Shown here piece after piece: positions 1 through 8,043 of a DNA stretch of 28,985 nucleotides. The notes under the pieces are model-generated. The model made no database searches, was not told the DNA's origin, and saw only the letters and a list, made by a program, of their open reading frames with translations. Position numbers and translations under genes: made by a program. Source of the DNA: Prochlorococcus sp. AG-315-D17 (GTDB lineage Bacteria > Cyanobacteriota > Cyanobacteriia > PCC-6307 > Cyanobiaceae); the NCBI GenBank assembly GCA_003283685.1, contig QBWD01000008.1, forward strand, positions 1-28,985, in the 5' to 3' direction. How positions within the stretch are numbered: position 1 is the first letter of the stretch; each line of letters opens with the position of its first letter.

Positions 1-779
1 AGTCTATCAAGAGAATTAGTTTCATTTATTATTAAAGCCTTATCTATAGTTGTTAATGATGATTTGATTCCTAATTCTCTGCTTTGATATTTTTTAATTC
101 TATTATTTATAATTGGAAGAAACATTTTTGATTCATTCATTAAATATTTAACACCATAATCAGAATCTAGTTTCTTATAATCTATATAATTTTCTTTGAT
201 TACTTGTATTTGTTCTTCAGCTTCATCATGGCAGATATTTTCTAATATGAACTGTATGTAATTCCAATTTCTTTTTGTAAAGCTAACTCTAGAGAGTTTA
301 TTAATTAATGTATTAAGAATAGCTTTATTAACTCTTATATCTTCTATATTTTCAATCATTAATCTCAGATTAATTAATGGAATTGTATATTGTATATATT
401 CTTTATCATTTGAATGCATTATGGCTACTTCGTCATCACCAGTAATCATATTTAATTGATAAAAATTATATATATAACCAAGACCAATCATTCCATATTT
501 ATTTAATTCAACAGCTCTTAGAGCTCCTAAACTAGAACAACCTATAACAGTTATATTTTGCCTAATTAAATCTAATATCTCTCTATGCAATATTGCTAGA
601 TCTGTGTAAAAGTATCCATCTATAATAAGAACATCTGTTATGTCATTATACTCTGACAGACAACTCCACAGAGTTCCAGCTTTAACAGGTGGCAGTATTA
701 TATTTCCTGAATCGTAAGAAAGAAACAAGTTTCTCGTTTTATCGCTAATTGATGGACCAGCAAAAATAATTTTGGTCAT
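1..779 (-). CDS. TfuA-like protein (TfuA1), 3' end outside window
   Basis: Open minus-strand frame from ATG at 779 to the window edge, about 259 residues seen, so the C-terminus is missing. It begins MTKIIFAGPSISD and carries the TfuA pattern: an N-terminal GPS motif, LPPVKAGTL, DVLIIDGYF, then IGCSSLGALRAVEL and an IGLGYIY segment followed by acidic DDE. TfuA proteins partner YcaO enzymes. In the thioamidation systems studied they activate YcaO and release sulfide from a thiocarboxylated ThiS-type carrier. The ATG lies inside the YcaO stop (ATGA, 776-779), so translation is probably coupled. It is the fifth and last visible gene of the operon that starts with the CysO-like carrier. Family call is from motifs. 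The role here is inferred. Confidence 0.8.
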   Translation of the reverse strand, partial: MTKIIFAGPSISDKTRNLFLSYDSGNIILPPVKAGTLWSCLSEYNDITDVLIIDGYFYTDLAILHREILDLIRQNITVIGCSSLGALRAVELNKYGMIGLGYIYNFYQLNMITGDDEVAIMHSNDKEYIQYTIPLINLRLMIENIEDIRVNKAILNTLINKLSRVSFTKRNWNYIQFILENICHDEAEEQIQVIKENYIDYKKLDSDYGVKYLMNESKMFLPIINNRIKKYQSRELGIKSSLTTIDKALIINETNSLDR

Positions 780-1849
780 AAATTATAGCTGTCTGATCGA
801 GGATTTCCTGTTAACATATAACCTTGTTGTAAATCATTTAGAGTTGGTGCTATAACTTTGTAAGTGAGAATAGGATTTGTATTTATAGCTGGTATCATTT
901 TAATTGCATATATTGGTAGGTTGGTCTTATATATGTAATTAATAAGATCATTATTGCTATTTAAAATTACATCATGATTCTTTATAGAGCAAAACGATTT
1001 CTTTTTATAATATTTTGGAGCGGGATTCAACCCAGTTTTAGCAAAACACCAATCGTCTCTTGAAGCAGAAACCCTCATAACCCAGGTTTGAATACTTTCT
1101 ATTAGAGCATTTTCTAAAGCTTGTAAAGGATTTAAACCAGAACCCATTCCTACAAGCCCTCCATATATTTCATGATCATCACCCAAAACTGAGAATGCAT
1201 AAATTGGATGATTTGATTGATGATATATTAATCTATACTTTGGATTAATCTCATTGATCCATGATATATATTTGGCGAAGTATTTATTTAAACTTTTCTT
1301 TTCTATTTCATATTTAGGGAGGTCCGATGCTATTGCATCACGCTCCAAACACTCTGATAATCCTGATGCGATTGCACTTTCTTTATTATAATGAGATCCT
1401 AAACCTGTAGTCCCCGATGTGAAAAGTTTAATGTCAAAAATGTGTGATGAGTCATTATTATACTTTAATAAATCTATTGGTATATAAACAACCTTATCTG
1501 GATTAGAAATGTTGAAACCTTTACAACATTTTAATTCGTTAACTAGAATTCCTTTTATCATCTTTATCTTAATATCTTTATTAACGCATTCTGTCGAAAC
1601 TAAATCTATTTCGTTTATAAAATTCTCAGCTGTATATCTTTCAATTGCTTCAACGCAGCAGCTTGTATAACCTTTTTCAGGAGTTACTCCTTTACCTGAG
1701 TCAACTATTAGGTTATGACTGCTTGGCCTTATTGATTGGTAAACATAAATAATAATATCTTCATACGAGCTGATTTCAGCTACTCTAGTTACACCTATTG
1801 CCTTCAATATAGGATTAAATTCCTCAATAAGTTTAATAGGGACACTCAT
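776..1849 (-). CDS. YcaO-domain protein 1 (357 aa), divergent
   Basis: YcaO proteins use ATP to activate peptide backbone amides, giving azolines or, with TfuA, thioamides. Visible landmarks: SGKGVTPEKG (51-60) followed by VEAIERY (66-72), SGLSECLERD (162-171), and GMGSGLNPLQALENALIESIQ (234-254 region), which match the ATP-binding elements in order. Oddity: the usual Q-x-R at the end of the third element reads Q254-T-W256, so the expected arginine is missing, unlike in the neighbouring YcaO. It also lacks a proline-rich C-terminus. Start ATG at 1849 overlaps the upstream TfuA stop by ATGA, and its own stop overlaps the next TfuA start the same way. It may therefore be a structural or recognition partner of YcaO 2, or an active enzyme with a variant site. 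Substrate unknown. Confidence 0.88.
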   Translation of the reverse strand: MSVPIKLIEEFNPILKAIGVTRVAEISSYEDIIIYVYQSIRPSSHNLIVDSGKGVTPEKGYTSCCVEAIERYTAENFINEIDLVSTECVNKDIKIKMIKGILVNELKCCKGFNISNPDKVVYIPIDLLKYNNDSSHIFDIKLFTSGTTGLGSHYNKESAIASGLSECLERDAIASDLPKYEIEKKSLNKYFAKYISWINEINPKYRLIYHQSNHPIYAFSVLGDDHEIYGGLVGMGSGLNPLQALENALIESIQTWVMRVSASRDDWCFAKTGLNPAPKYYKKKSFCSIKNHDVILNSNNDLINYIYKTNLPIYAIKMIPAINTNPILTYKVIAPTLNDLQQGYMLTGNPRSDSYNL

Positions 1850-3396
1850 TCTTTAATTGATTCTAAATAGCCTAACAAATAATCAAATTGAATAAAGTGA
1901 GACCCTATACAAGTTTTAGGTTTTAAAGGTATTATTTGGCTCATGTTAATAGATTTTATTTCTTTTAATGTTTTGAGTCTCCTGCTCTCTTTAATATAAT
2001 CTAAATATATTTTAAAGGGCTTATTGTCGTTTTTATAATTTATATGCTTTTTATAATCTGAGAGAAGATTATAATTCTCTTTTAATAAAGATTGAATTAT
2101 AATGGCTCCATGATAAAAATTGATAGCATTCGATTTAATATACCTATACATTAATTCAAATACTTCGATGACTGCAGAATATCTCTTGTTATTATTTTGT
2201 TCAGAATAATCAAGCACATTCATATTTTCGTTAGAAGAATTGTTATATATCAGACAAAGTTTTAATAATGCTATAAGAAGAAATTTGTTATTCGATACAT
2301 GACTTTCTTCTACTATTCCAATTGAATTAGTCAGTTTAGGGTGAAGATATATATTTATGATCATATTTATTTCGCTAATATCTAGCGCATTGATCCATAT
2401 ATATTTATCTGATTTTACTATATACATAATAAAATCTTCATAAGAAGTATCTATTTTATATTGTTCTATATTAATTGAGTCTCTAACTATATTATCTAAA
2501 TGATATTTGTGGATATATGAATGAATATCATTTTTAGAATCATTCATATATTTACATGAAATCATTTTAACTAATAGTCTAGATTGAGCTATTAAATTGT
2601 ATTTTTCATATAATTCGTTATGGTGATAAAAAGCATAGGATTGCAATGTAATATTAAGATCAGATATGTCATTTGAATTTATTTTAGTAGGTAGGTCTGT
2701 GCATAGTTGTCTATATATATATGGAGTCCTCTCGACAACTAAATCATTTTGTAACTTTGTTGGTTTTTTTGTAAAAATATATTGTTTTAAATAATTCTCA
2801 ACATCTAATCTTTTTATTGAATGAAAACTACTTTTTAATAATTTCTCGGGGTCTTCAATTTGGTATTTCTTAAATAATTTAAGCGCTTTAATATAGTTTA
2901 ATCTTTCAAAATGTTCATATAATATAATCTCCTTTAGTTCTTCAAATTTGCAAATGCTTAGCTTACCACTTTGCATTAATTGGCTTAATATAAAGATTAG
3001 TTCAACTTTTGCAAAAGTTATTGGTTGATAATTTTCTTCTGAAGATTTATGCAGCAAAGCTACTATAGAATCATCAATTGGTTCATTATCCTTTATGAAA
3101 TTGTATACCCAGCCATAACCTTCTACTCCAAATTCACGCAGTTCATTAGCTCTTAATGCTCCAATACTACCTAATCCAACTATATGTATCCCATTTTCTA
3201 ATGCTAAAAGAAATTCCTTGTGCCATGGAGCAGGAATAGACTTGTAATATCCATCAACAATTACTATATTTTCAACAGTCTCATTACTAATCAAGTCAAT
3301 AATATCCGATTGTTGGCAAGGTGCTTTTACTATCCAACCATTAAATAATTTTCTGTCAATACCATAACTAGAGGGGCCAATAAAAATATAATTCAT
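1846..3396 (-). CDS. long TfuA-like protein (TfuA2, 516 aa)
   Basis: The open frame extends to 3450, but I place the start at ATG 3396 because the protein then begins MNYIFIGPSSYG, the TfuA N-terminus, and the ATG overlaps the upstream YcaO stop as ATGA (3393-3396), as at the other joints of this operon. The TfuA domain covers roughly residues 1-140: GPSS, IVIVDGYY, IHIVGLGSIGALRANEL, VEGYGWVYNFI and a DDS acidic patch. About 370 further residues follow with no motif I recognise, rich in Ile, Lys, Asn and Tyr and probably helical. The extension makes it much longer than a bare TfuA domain. Expected role: sulfur delivery and activation for the adjacent YcaO. The C-terminal part could bind the peptide substrate, but that is a guess. 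Confidence 0.82.
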   Translation of the reverse strand: MNYIFIGPSSYGIDRKLFNGWIVKAPCQQSDIIDLISNETVENIVIVDGYYKSIPAPWHKEFLLALENGIHIVGLGSIGALRANELREFGVEGYGWVYNFIKDNEPIDDSIVALLHKSSEENYQPITFAKVELIFILSQLMQSGKLSICKFEELKEIILYEHFERLNYIKALKLFKKYQIEDPEKLLKSSFHSIKRLDVENYLKQYIFTKKPTKLQNDLVVERTPYIYRQLCTDLPTKINSNDISDLNITLQSYAFYHHNELYEKYNLIAQSRLLVKMISCKYMNDSKNDIHSYIHKYHLDNIVRDSINIEQYKIDTSYEDFIMYIVKSDKYIWINALDISEINMIINIYLHPKLTNSIGIVEESHVSNNKFLLIALLKLCLIYNNSSNENMNVLDYSEQNNNKRYSAVIEVFELMYRYIKSNAINFYHGAIIIQSLLKENYNLLSDYKKHINYKNDNKPFKIYLDYIKESRRLKTLKEIKSINMSQIIPLKPKTCIGSHFIQFDYLLGYLESIKE

Positions 3397-4604
3397 ATGG
3401 CAGCAGGGAGATGTGTATCTGTTTTTTGATATCTTAAAAGATCTTCGCAAAACTTATCATCAATAATTGATTGATAAGCAGGATAGTTATATCCATGTAA
3501 TTTAGGAACTATAACTCTAACAGCTGCCATATGATCCTGTTTATCTAAAGTTATAAATATCGGGTCTTGTAAATTATAAATTTTGAATATATTTTTTAAA
3601 TCCTCAAAAGTATTTATCTTTGCTTCATCTATATTTCTATAATTAATAGAGTTATTGTTATTCTTACTCATGATGTTGTTATTGTCATCAATAATTCTTC
3701 TAGCAAGCAGATAATCATATTTATGCATATCTTCTCTTGATCCTGATAATAGTATCGTCCTGGCTTGATTGGCTTCAGTTACCGCTCTTAATAAGGCTAT
3801 AGAAGATGAGTTGCTGCAACCCCATCCTACGCTAGTCATTCCATCATAATCGGTTAAGTAACATGCGTAAGTAGGAAAAACATCGAAAATACTTACATCA
3901 TATATTTCTAAATCTAGATTGCCCAAAGCTATTTTATCTAAACAATTCTTCCTAATATCAGAAGGTACACTTAATTGATCAATTGGCTTATTCATAGTTG
4001 AACCATTAAATTCGTTTGTAGTAACAGAATGTCTTTCTATAAGTTCATAGATAGCTGAAAAAATCGCATCTTTTTCTGAATATCCTGAGGCCAGTCCATT
4101 AGACGTAAGTTGTTGATATGTTGGAAATTCCAAGGATGCCATTCTTGTAAAGTCAACGGACACTGATTCAAACGGAACTAAGAGACGTCTACCATTAAAT
4201 AAATTTTCACCGTAAATCCAATCTATTGGTAGATTTTCCTCGAAATAAGTCAATGTTGTAGGCAAGCTGGTGGGGTCTAGATAATCCAAATTCTTAGTCT
4301 TTAATTCATCAATACTTGTCTTAAGTAAGTCTGGTTTAATTTTTTCAGCAGAATCACATTCATAGCTTTCCATTAATGCTGATATTAGTGCTTGATTTCT
4401 AGATATTCCTTTACCGCCACTTTGTGATAAAACTTTCGAATTTGGCCTATAAGCTATAGCAACAGGTAGATCAACTTCAGAAAAACCATCTATAAAAGAT
4501 ACCCTAGTTACATTAAATTCTTTTTTCTTCGATAACAGATATTTTGAATAATCATCTGGAGAACTTTTATTCCCACTTGTGTTATAACTAGTCTCTATAT
4601 TCAT
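3393..4604 (-). CDS. YcaO-domain protein 2 (403 aa), complete ATP site
   Basis: Start chosen at ATG 4604 (MNIETS). A TTG four codons upstream at 4616 is possible. The three YcaO ATP-binding elements are all seen: SGGKGISRNQALISALMES (62-80), AIYELIERHS (184-193) and LLRAVTEANQAR (271-282) with the canonical Q280-A-R282, followed by LLSGSRED. It is therefore the likely catalytic YcaO: ATP-dependent activation of a peptide amide, with TfuA giving a backbone thioamide or, without sulfide, an azoline. It follows the CysO-like carrier by about 155 bases and overlaps TfuA2 by four. It ends HLPAAI, without the PxPxP tail of some cyclodehydratases. Substrate not known; a Nif11-type peptide lies 3.4 kb away. 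Confidence 0.9.
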   Translation of the reverse strand: MNIETSYNTSGNKSSPDDYSKYLLSKKKEFNVTRVSFIDGFSEVDLPVAIAYRPNSKVLSQSGGKGISRNQALISALMESYECDSAEKIKPDLLKTSIDELKTKNLDYLDPTSLPTTLTYFEENLPIDWIYGENLFNGRRLLVPFESVSVDFTRMASLEFPTYQQLTSNGLASGYSEKDAIFSAIYELIERHSVTTNEFNGSTMNKPIDQLSVPSDIRKNCLDKIALGNLDLEIYDVSIFDVFPTYACYLTDYDGMTSVGWGCSNSSSIALLRAVTEANQARTILLSGSREDMHKYDYLLARRIIDDNNNIMSKNNNNSINYRNIDEAKINTFEDLKNIFKIYNLQDPIFITLDKQDHMAAVRVIVPKLHGYNYPAYQSIIDDKFCEDLLRYQKTDTHLPAAI

Positions 4605-4759
4605 AAAATCCAGCAAGAAAAGCTTTTCTATAGTAGCTGTTAATTTTTCATAGTTATTATCTTATTTAAGTTGAAGGACCTTTTTTCTAGGTATAAAGAA
4701 GAAATAGAGATAAAAAGATACAAACATAATTACGCATATATTCAGCTAGCAGATTATAT

Positions 4760-5035
4760 TCACCCACCCGCGACTGCGGTTAATATGGTGATTTCATCTC
4801 CATCCTTTAATTGTGTATCGGTTAAGTCAAGAAATCTTATATCATCAGAGTTTATATATATATTGATAAATCTTCTTAGGGCATTTGTTTCATCAAGTAG
4901 ATGATTTTTTATGCCAGGATATCTATCGACAAGAGAATCAATCATTTCCTGGACTGTACTGGCTTCAACTTGCAGCAACTTTTCGTTGTTTGCATATTTC
5001 TGCAGGCTAGTGGGTAGCTTTACAGGGACGAGCAT
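4760..5035 (-). CDS. CysO/ThiS/MoaD-type sulfur carrier protein (91 aa)
   Basis: Small beta-grasp protein ending DGDEITILTAVAGG, with the exposed C-terminal Gly-Gly needed for adenylation and thiocarboxylation. The block LRRFINIYINSDDIRFL followed by the ILTAVAGG tail resembles actinobacterial CysO (RFVNIYVNDEDVRF then ILPAVAGG) more than ThiS of thiamin synthesis. Such carriers hand on sulfide as a C-terminal thiocarboxylate. In picocyanobacteria similar genes are usually found elsewhere, so this placement at the head of a YcaO-TfuA operon suggests a dedicated sulfur source for thioamidation. No E1-like ThiF/MoeB activating enzyme is visible here, so activation would need one from elsewhere in the genome. 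Same strand as YcaO 2, with a gap of about 155 bases that could hold a second promoter. Confidence 0.9.
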   Translation of the reverse strand: MLVPVKLPTSLQKYANNEKLLQVEASTVQEMIDSLVDRYPGIKNHLLDETNALRRFINIYINSDDIRFLDLTDTQLKDGDEITILTAVAGG

Positions 5036-5239
5036 ACATACAAGTGATTTTTTTTATTATAGCTTTAAAATTGTGATTTTAGAATATAGACTTATTTTTT
5101 ATATGTTAAGTATCTAGAATACTTAAATCAAGAACTATTTTAACAGAATCTAATTAATCTAATAATTGTAAAAATTATTATTTATCTATACAATTTCAAA
5201 TCATGATAATATATATATATATATATTTGGAGATTGACT
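5036..5239. promoter_or_regulatory. divergent promoter region with (AT)9 tract
   Basis: About 200 bases of very AT-rich DNA separate the leftward carrier/YcaO/TfuA operon from the rightward Coq4-like gene, so both promoters must lie here. It holds a perfect run of nine AT units (5209-5226) immediately before the GGAGA ribosome site (5229-5233) of the rightward gene. I cannot single out a trustworthy -10 box because nearly everything is A/T. The tract could alter spacing or melting if its length varies. Confidence 0.45.
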
Positions 5240-5914
5240 TTGAGAACTGAGCATTCATTAAAGAGTTTAGAACTTAGAGATTTCTTCAAAAAAGATATTA
5301 GTTTTGGCGACTTAATTCGAGAGGCATATTCAATTGCCAGCATGAAAGTAATTGATTTACATTCAAACAATCAATATTTAGACGATATGATATTAGAAAA
5401 ATGGAAACCTAAGCAATATGGATTAGACGAATTAATGATGATGCCAGATAACTCATTAGGAAGGAGTACAGCGATATATCTATTTGATGTGACTAAAGAT
5501 CAAGAGTTTATACACAAATTTCCATCTTCTATTAGATTCCCAATTAACTATCCAATTCCAAAGCATAAGTTAATACCAACAAGAGTTAAACAAACCCATG
5601 ATTATATACATATCCTTACAAATATAGATACAAGTCAAATAGGTGAATTAGTTATCCAAGGATTCTACCTTGGTCAACGAACATCTTATTTAGGACTTGT
5701 ATGTATTGTTAAGTCATTAGTTGATTACTTTATAAATAAAGGGGATTCATTGCTATTAGAAGCAATAATTGAAGGCCTTAATATGGGACTTAAAGCAGAC
5801 AAAGATTGTGTATTTTATAGATTTGAGGATGATATTAAATCATCTATTGATCAATTACGAAGTAAATTAAATATAGAAAGGTCAGAAAACAAGCCATGGA
5901 GTTATAAATATTAA
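5240..5914 (+). CDS. Coq4-family protein with HDxxH-x11-E motif
   Basis: No ATG is available. I start at TTG 5240 because GGAGA (5229-5233) sits six bases before it. A TTG at 5234 (226 aa) would leave no spacing. The protein shows the Coq4 pattern: PDNSLGRSTAIYLFD, then RFPINYPIPKHKLIPTRVKQTHDYIHILTN and GELVIQGFYLGQ. Numbered from the 5234 start, H122, D123, H126 and E138 form the HDxxH-x11-E metal motif. The C-terminus has the usual aromatic and SIDQLRSKLNI segment. Coq4 in mitochondria and bacteria serves ubiquinone synthesis, recently linked to ring C1 oxidative decarboxylation, but cyanobacteria make plastoquinone. Its position divergent from a YcaO/TfuA operon suggests reuse on another substrate. 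Family call fairly sure; role unknown. Confidence 0.82.
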   Translation: MRTEHSLKSLELRDFFKKDISFGDLIREAYSIASMKVIDLHSNNQYLDDMILEKWKPKQYGLDELMMMPDNSLGRSTAIYLFDVTKDQEFIHKFPSSIRFPINYPIPKHKLIPTRVKQTHDYIHILTNIDTSQIGELVIQGFYLGQRTSYLGLVCIVKSLVDYFINKGDSLLLEAIIEGLNMGLKADKDCVFYRFEDDIKSSIDQLRSKLNIERSENKPWSYKY

Positions 5915-5983
5915 ATATAATCAAAGTTCAATATAAATAATATTCATAAAACATTGAAAAATTCAATAACAAGTCTTTTTTTT

Positions 5984-6039
5984 TATAGATAAGTATTAAA
6001 AAATATCTATTTATCATAATTTTTTAATACTTATCTATA
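5984..6039. terminator. 21-bp perfect inverted repeat between convergent genes
   Basis: Arms 5984-6004 and 6019-6039 are perfectly complementary with a 14-base loop. The left arm is preceded by an eight-T run (5977-5984). It lies between the ends of the Coq4-like gene (+) and the TPR-sulfotransferase (-), so it probably terminates both. The right arm overlaps the last five codons of the sulfotransferase, so the C-terminal residues are encoded within the hairpin. Confidence 0.6.
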
Positions 6040-7772
6040 TAATTAAATTGATTAAAAATACTTGTTGCTGGAGAGAGTAGCCTTTCATATTGTTTTGATA
6101 TACCAACTGATTTGTTATTAATTGGAGACCTAGCGGATATATTGCTTGCTGTTGATATCGTTCTTTTATTTAAGTTAGGTTTTAGATATTCATCTTTCCA
6201 ATCCAGATCAAGCCATCTTATTAACTTCTTTATCTCTTTCTCTGGGTTATTAACAACTTTATCATAATTCAGGTGATATATCTTATTTAAAGAATAAGAG
6301 TTTTCGTATATTGATCTTTCAATATCTATAATTACTTTTGCGGTGTCTTTAATCGATGAAGTGAAATTATATATTTCATTAGTGAAATTAGCTCTATATA
6401 GAGAGAGCAAGTTATCAAATGGATTTCTGTATATATGAATTATTTTAGAATTAAATATTTGTGAAGCAATGAGTTTTAGATATTTAAAATTAGAGAGATT
6501 CTTATCAATCGAAATATAATTTCCATTAGCTGCTTTATTTCTACCTTCATTATATATCTTATCTAAACTATTATTATCATTTTTTTGAATCCATTTTATA
6601 TATGAATCTTCTAATAAAGTTGTCTCACCTAAGGGGATAATATCGTTATTCATAGAAAGAATTGATTCAATTAATGTGGATCCACTTCTTGGCAAGCCAA
6701 TAATAAAAATAGATTTTTTGGCTTTTGATCTGCTATTTTCTAATTCTTTATATGCACTGTGAATAGCAAATGATTTAGTGGCTTCATTTATAAATTCATC
6801 AGAGTTAGAAGGATTTGATTTTAGTTTAAGAAGATTAGCTTCATGTAGATATTTGGCACTGTATTCAAAGTTCCCTTGTTGATGGAATACATTGCTTTTG
6901 GCAAATAGTATTAAAACTTTATCATTTTGTTCTATTATTTTACTTGTTTCAAGGTTTTGTAATCGCTTTATCCACTTTTCCTCTTCTAAGCAAGAATTTA
7001 GTCTTGAGAGATAGTAATAGGCTGATGCTTGTAAAGGATTCTTTTCTAAAACCTGTAAAATAGAAAATTTAGCTTTGTCTATTTTCCCTAAATCACATAA
7101 TAAGCCAATGTATATAATCCAAGCTAAAATATTATTCTTATCTAAATTAATAGATTTAATAATAGCAACTTCAGCATTTTCAATTTCTCCATATTCTCTA
7201 TAAATTAAAGCCAGATTCAAATTATTTTTTGGACAATCCTGGTTTAGCTCCTTAGCAATTAAAGCAGATTCCCTTGCTTTTCTCATCTGATTAGTCTCTA
7301 AGTAGCATTTCACTAAATTAATCCGAGCTTCCATGAATCTGGGATTGATTCCTATTGCAGTAATAAGGTATTGCTCACTTTTTGCATAGTTTTTAGAAAT
7401 AAGATATATAAGTCCTAAGTTCGCAATAGATGGCGAATATTTATTATTTATACTAATAGATTTTCTATATGCTTTCTCAGCTAAACAATTTTTATTATCA
7501 GATAAGTATAGATTTCCTAGTTGTTTGTATGCTTCATAATCATTAGGTTTAAGTTCAATTGCTTTATTTATATAATTAAGAGCTTTATCATTCATCCCCA
7601 TAGCTTCATTAGCTTTTGCTATTAATTTATATGATTGTATTAAATATATTTTGTCTTTTACTAACTTATTAGCAATATCTATTGCTTCGATATATCTTTT
7701 TTCTAAGTATAAATTTTTAGCTTTTTCAAAAGAATAAGTCAAATTGATTATCTTTCTAATTGCATTATACAC
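6024..7772 (-). CDS. TPR-sulfotransferase fusion protein (582 aa)
   Basis: Residues about 15-310 form tetratricopeptide repeats (for example ALNYINKAIELKPNDYEAYKQLGNLY at 64-89). Residues about 352-582 are a sulfotransferase domain: SIFIIGLPRSGSTLIESIL (354-372) is the 5'-phosphosulfate loop that binds PAPS, and IIHIYRNPFDNLLSLYR (444-460) is the 3'-phosphate-binding element. The architecture is like bacterial TPR proteins related to tyrosylprotein sulfotransferase. It would transfer sulfate from PAPS to a hydroxyl on a protein, peptide or glycan, with the TPRs holding the acceptor. It is common in cyanobacterial islands, so the link to the neighbouring peptide gene is not assured. Convergent with the Coq4-like gene. 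Confidence 0.88.
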   Translation of the reverse strand: MYNAIRKIINLTYSFEKAKNLYLEKRYIEAIDIANKLVKDKIYLIQSYKLIAKANEAMGMNDKALNYINKAIELKPNDYEAYKQLGNLYLSDNKNCLAEKAYRKSISINNKYSPSIANLGLIYLISKNYAKSEQYLITAIGINPRFMEARINLVKCYLETNQMRKARESALIAKELNQDCPKNNLNLALIYREYGEIENAEVAIIKSINLDKNNILAWIIYIGLLCDLGKIDKAKFSILQVLEKNPLQASAYYYLSRLNSCLEEEKWIKRLQNLETSKIIEQNDKVLILFAKSNVFHQQGNFEYSAKYLHEANLLKLKSNPSNSDEFINEATKSFAIHSAYKELENSRSKAKKSIFIIGLPRSGSTLIESILSMNNDIIPLGETTLLEDSYIKWIQKNDNNSLDKIYNEGRNKAANGNYISIDKNLSNFKYLKLIASQIFNSKIIHIYRNPFDNLLSLYRANFTNEIYNFTSSIKDTAKVIIDIERSIYENSYSLNKIYHLNYDKVVNNPEKEIKKLIRWLDLDWKDEYLKPNLNKRTISTASNISARSPINNKSVGISKQYERLLSPATSIFNQFNYIDKY

Positions 7773-8043
7773 TAATTAATAATATGTTTAGATGTAATTT
7801 ACTATCTACTTGTCACTTATAAACAAATTTATGAAACTATAAACATCTTTTTAATCCCTTTTCTTACTTGAATTAGAAAATCAGTATTTAATAGTAGGAT
7901 GGAGAAAATTTACAATCTTAAAGATAAATTATAAATCTATAAACCTTTCTAGCTTGCTCCGACTCTTTTAGTAACGATATGTGTAAATCAATCATGAATC
8001 CTATATTTACCTTTAAAATAATTTAATTAAGAGCTATAAACCA

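Noticed and set aside
4671..4904. Plus-strand frame over the carrier gene and its downstream gap
   Set aside because: It runs antisense to the carrier protein, lacks a ribosome site and shows no family features.
4760..5035. ThiS of thiamin synthesis or MoaD of molybdopterin synthase
   Set aside because: The NIYINSDDIRF block and AVAGG tail are closer to CysO, and no thi or moa genes are nearby.
5209..5226. CRISPR or satellite array at the AT run
   Set aside because: It is a single dinucleotide run without spacers.
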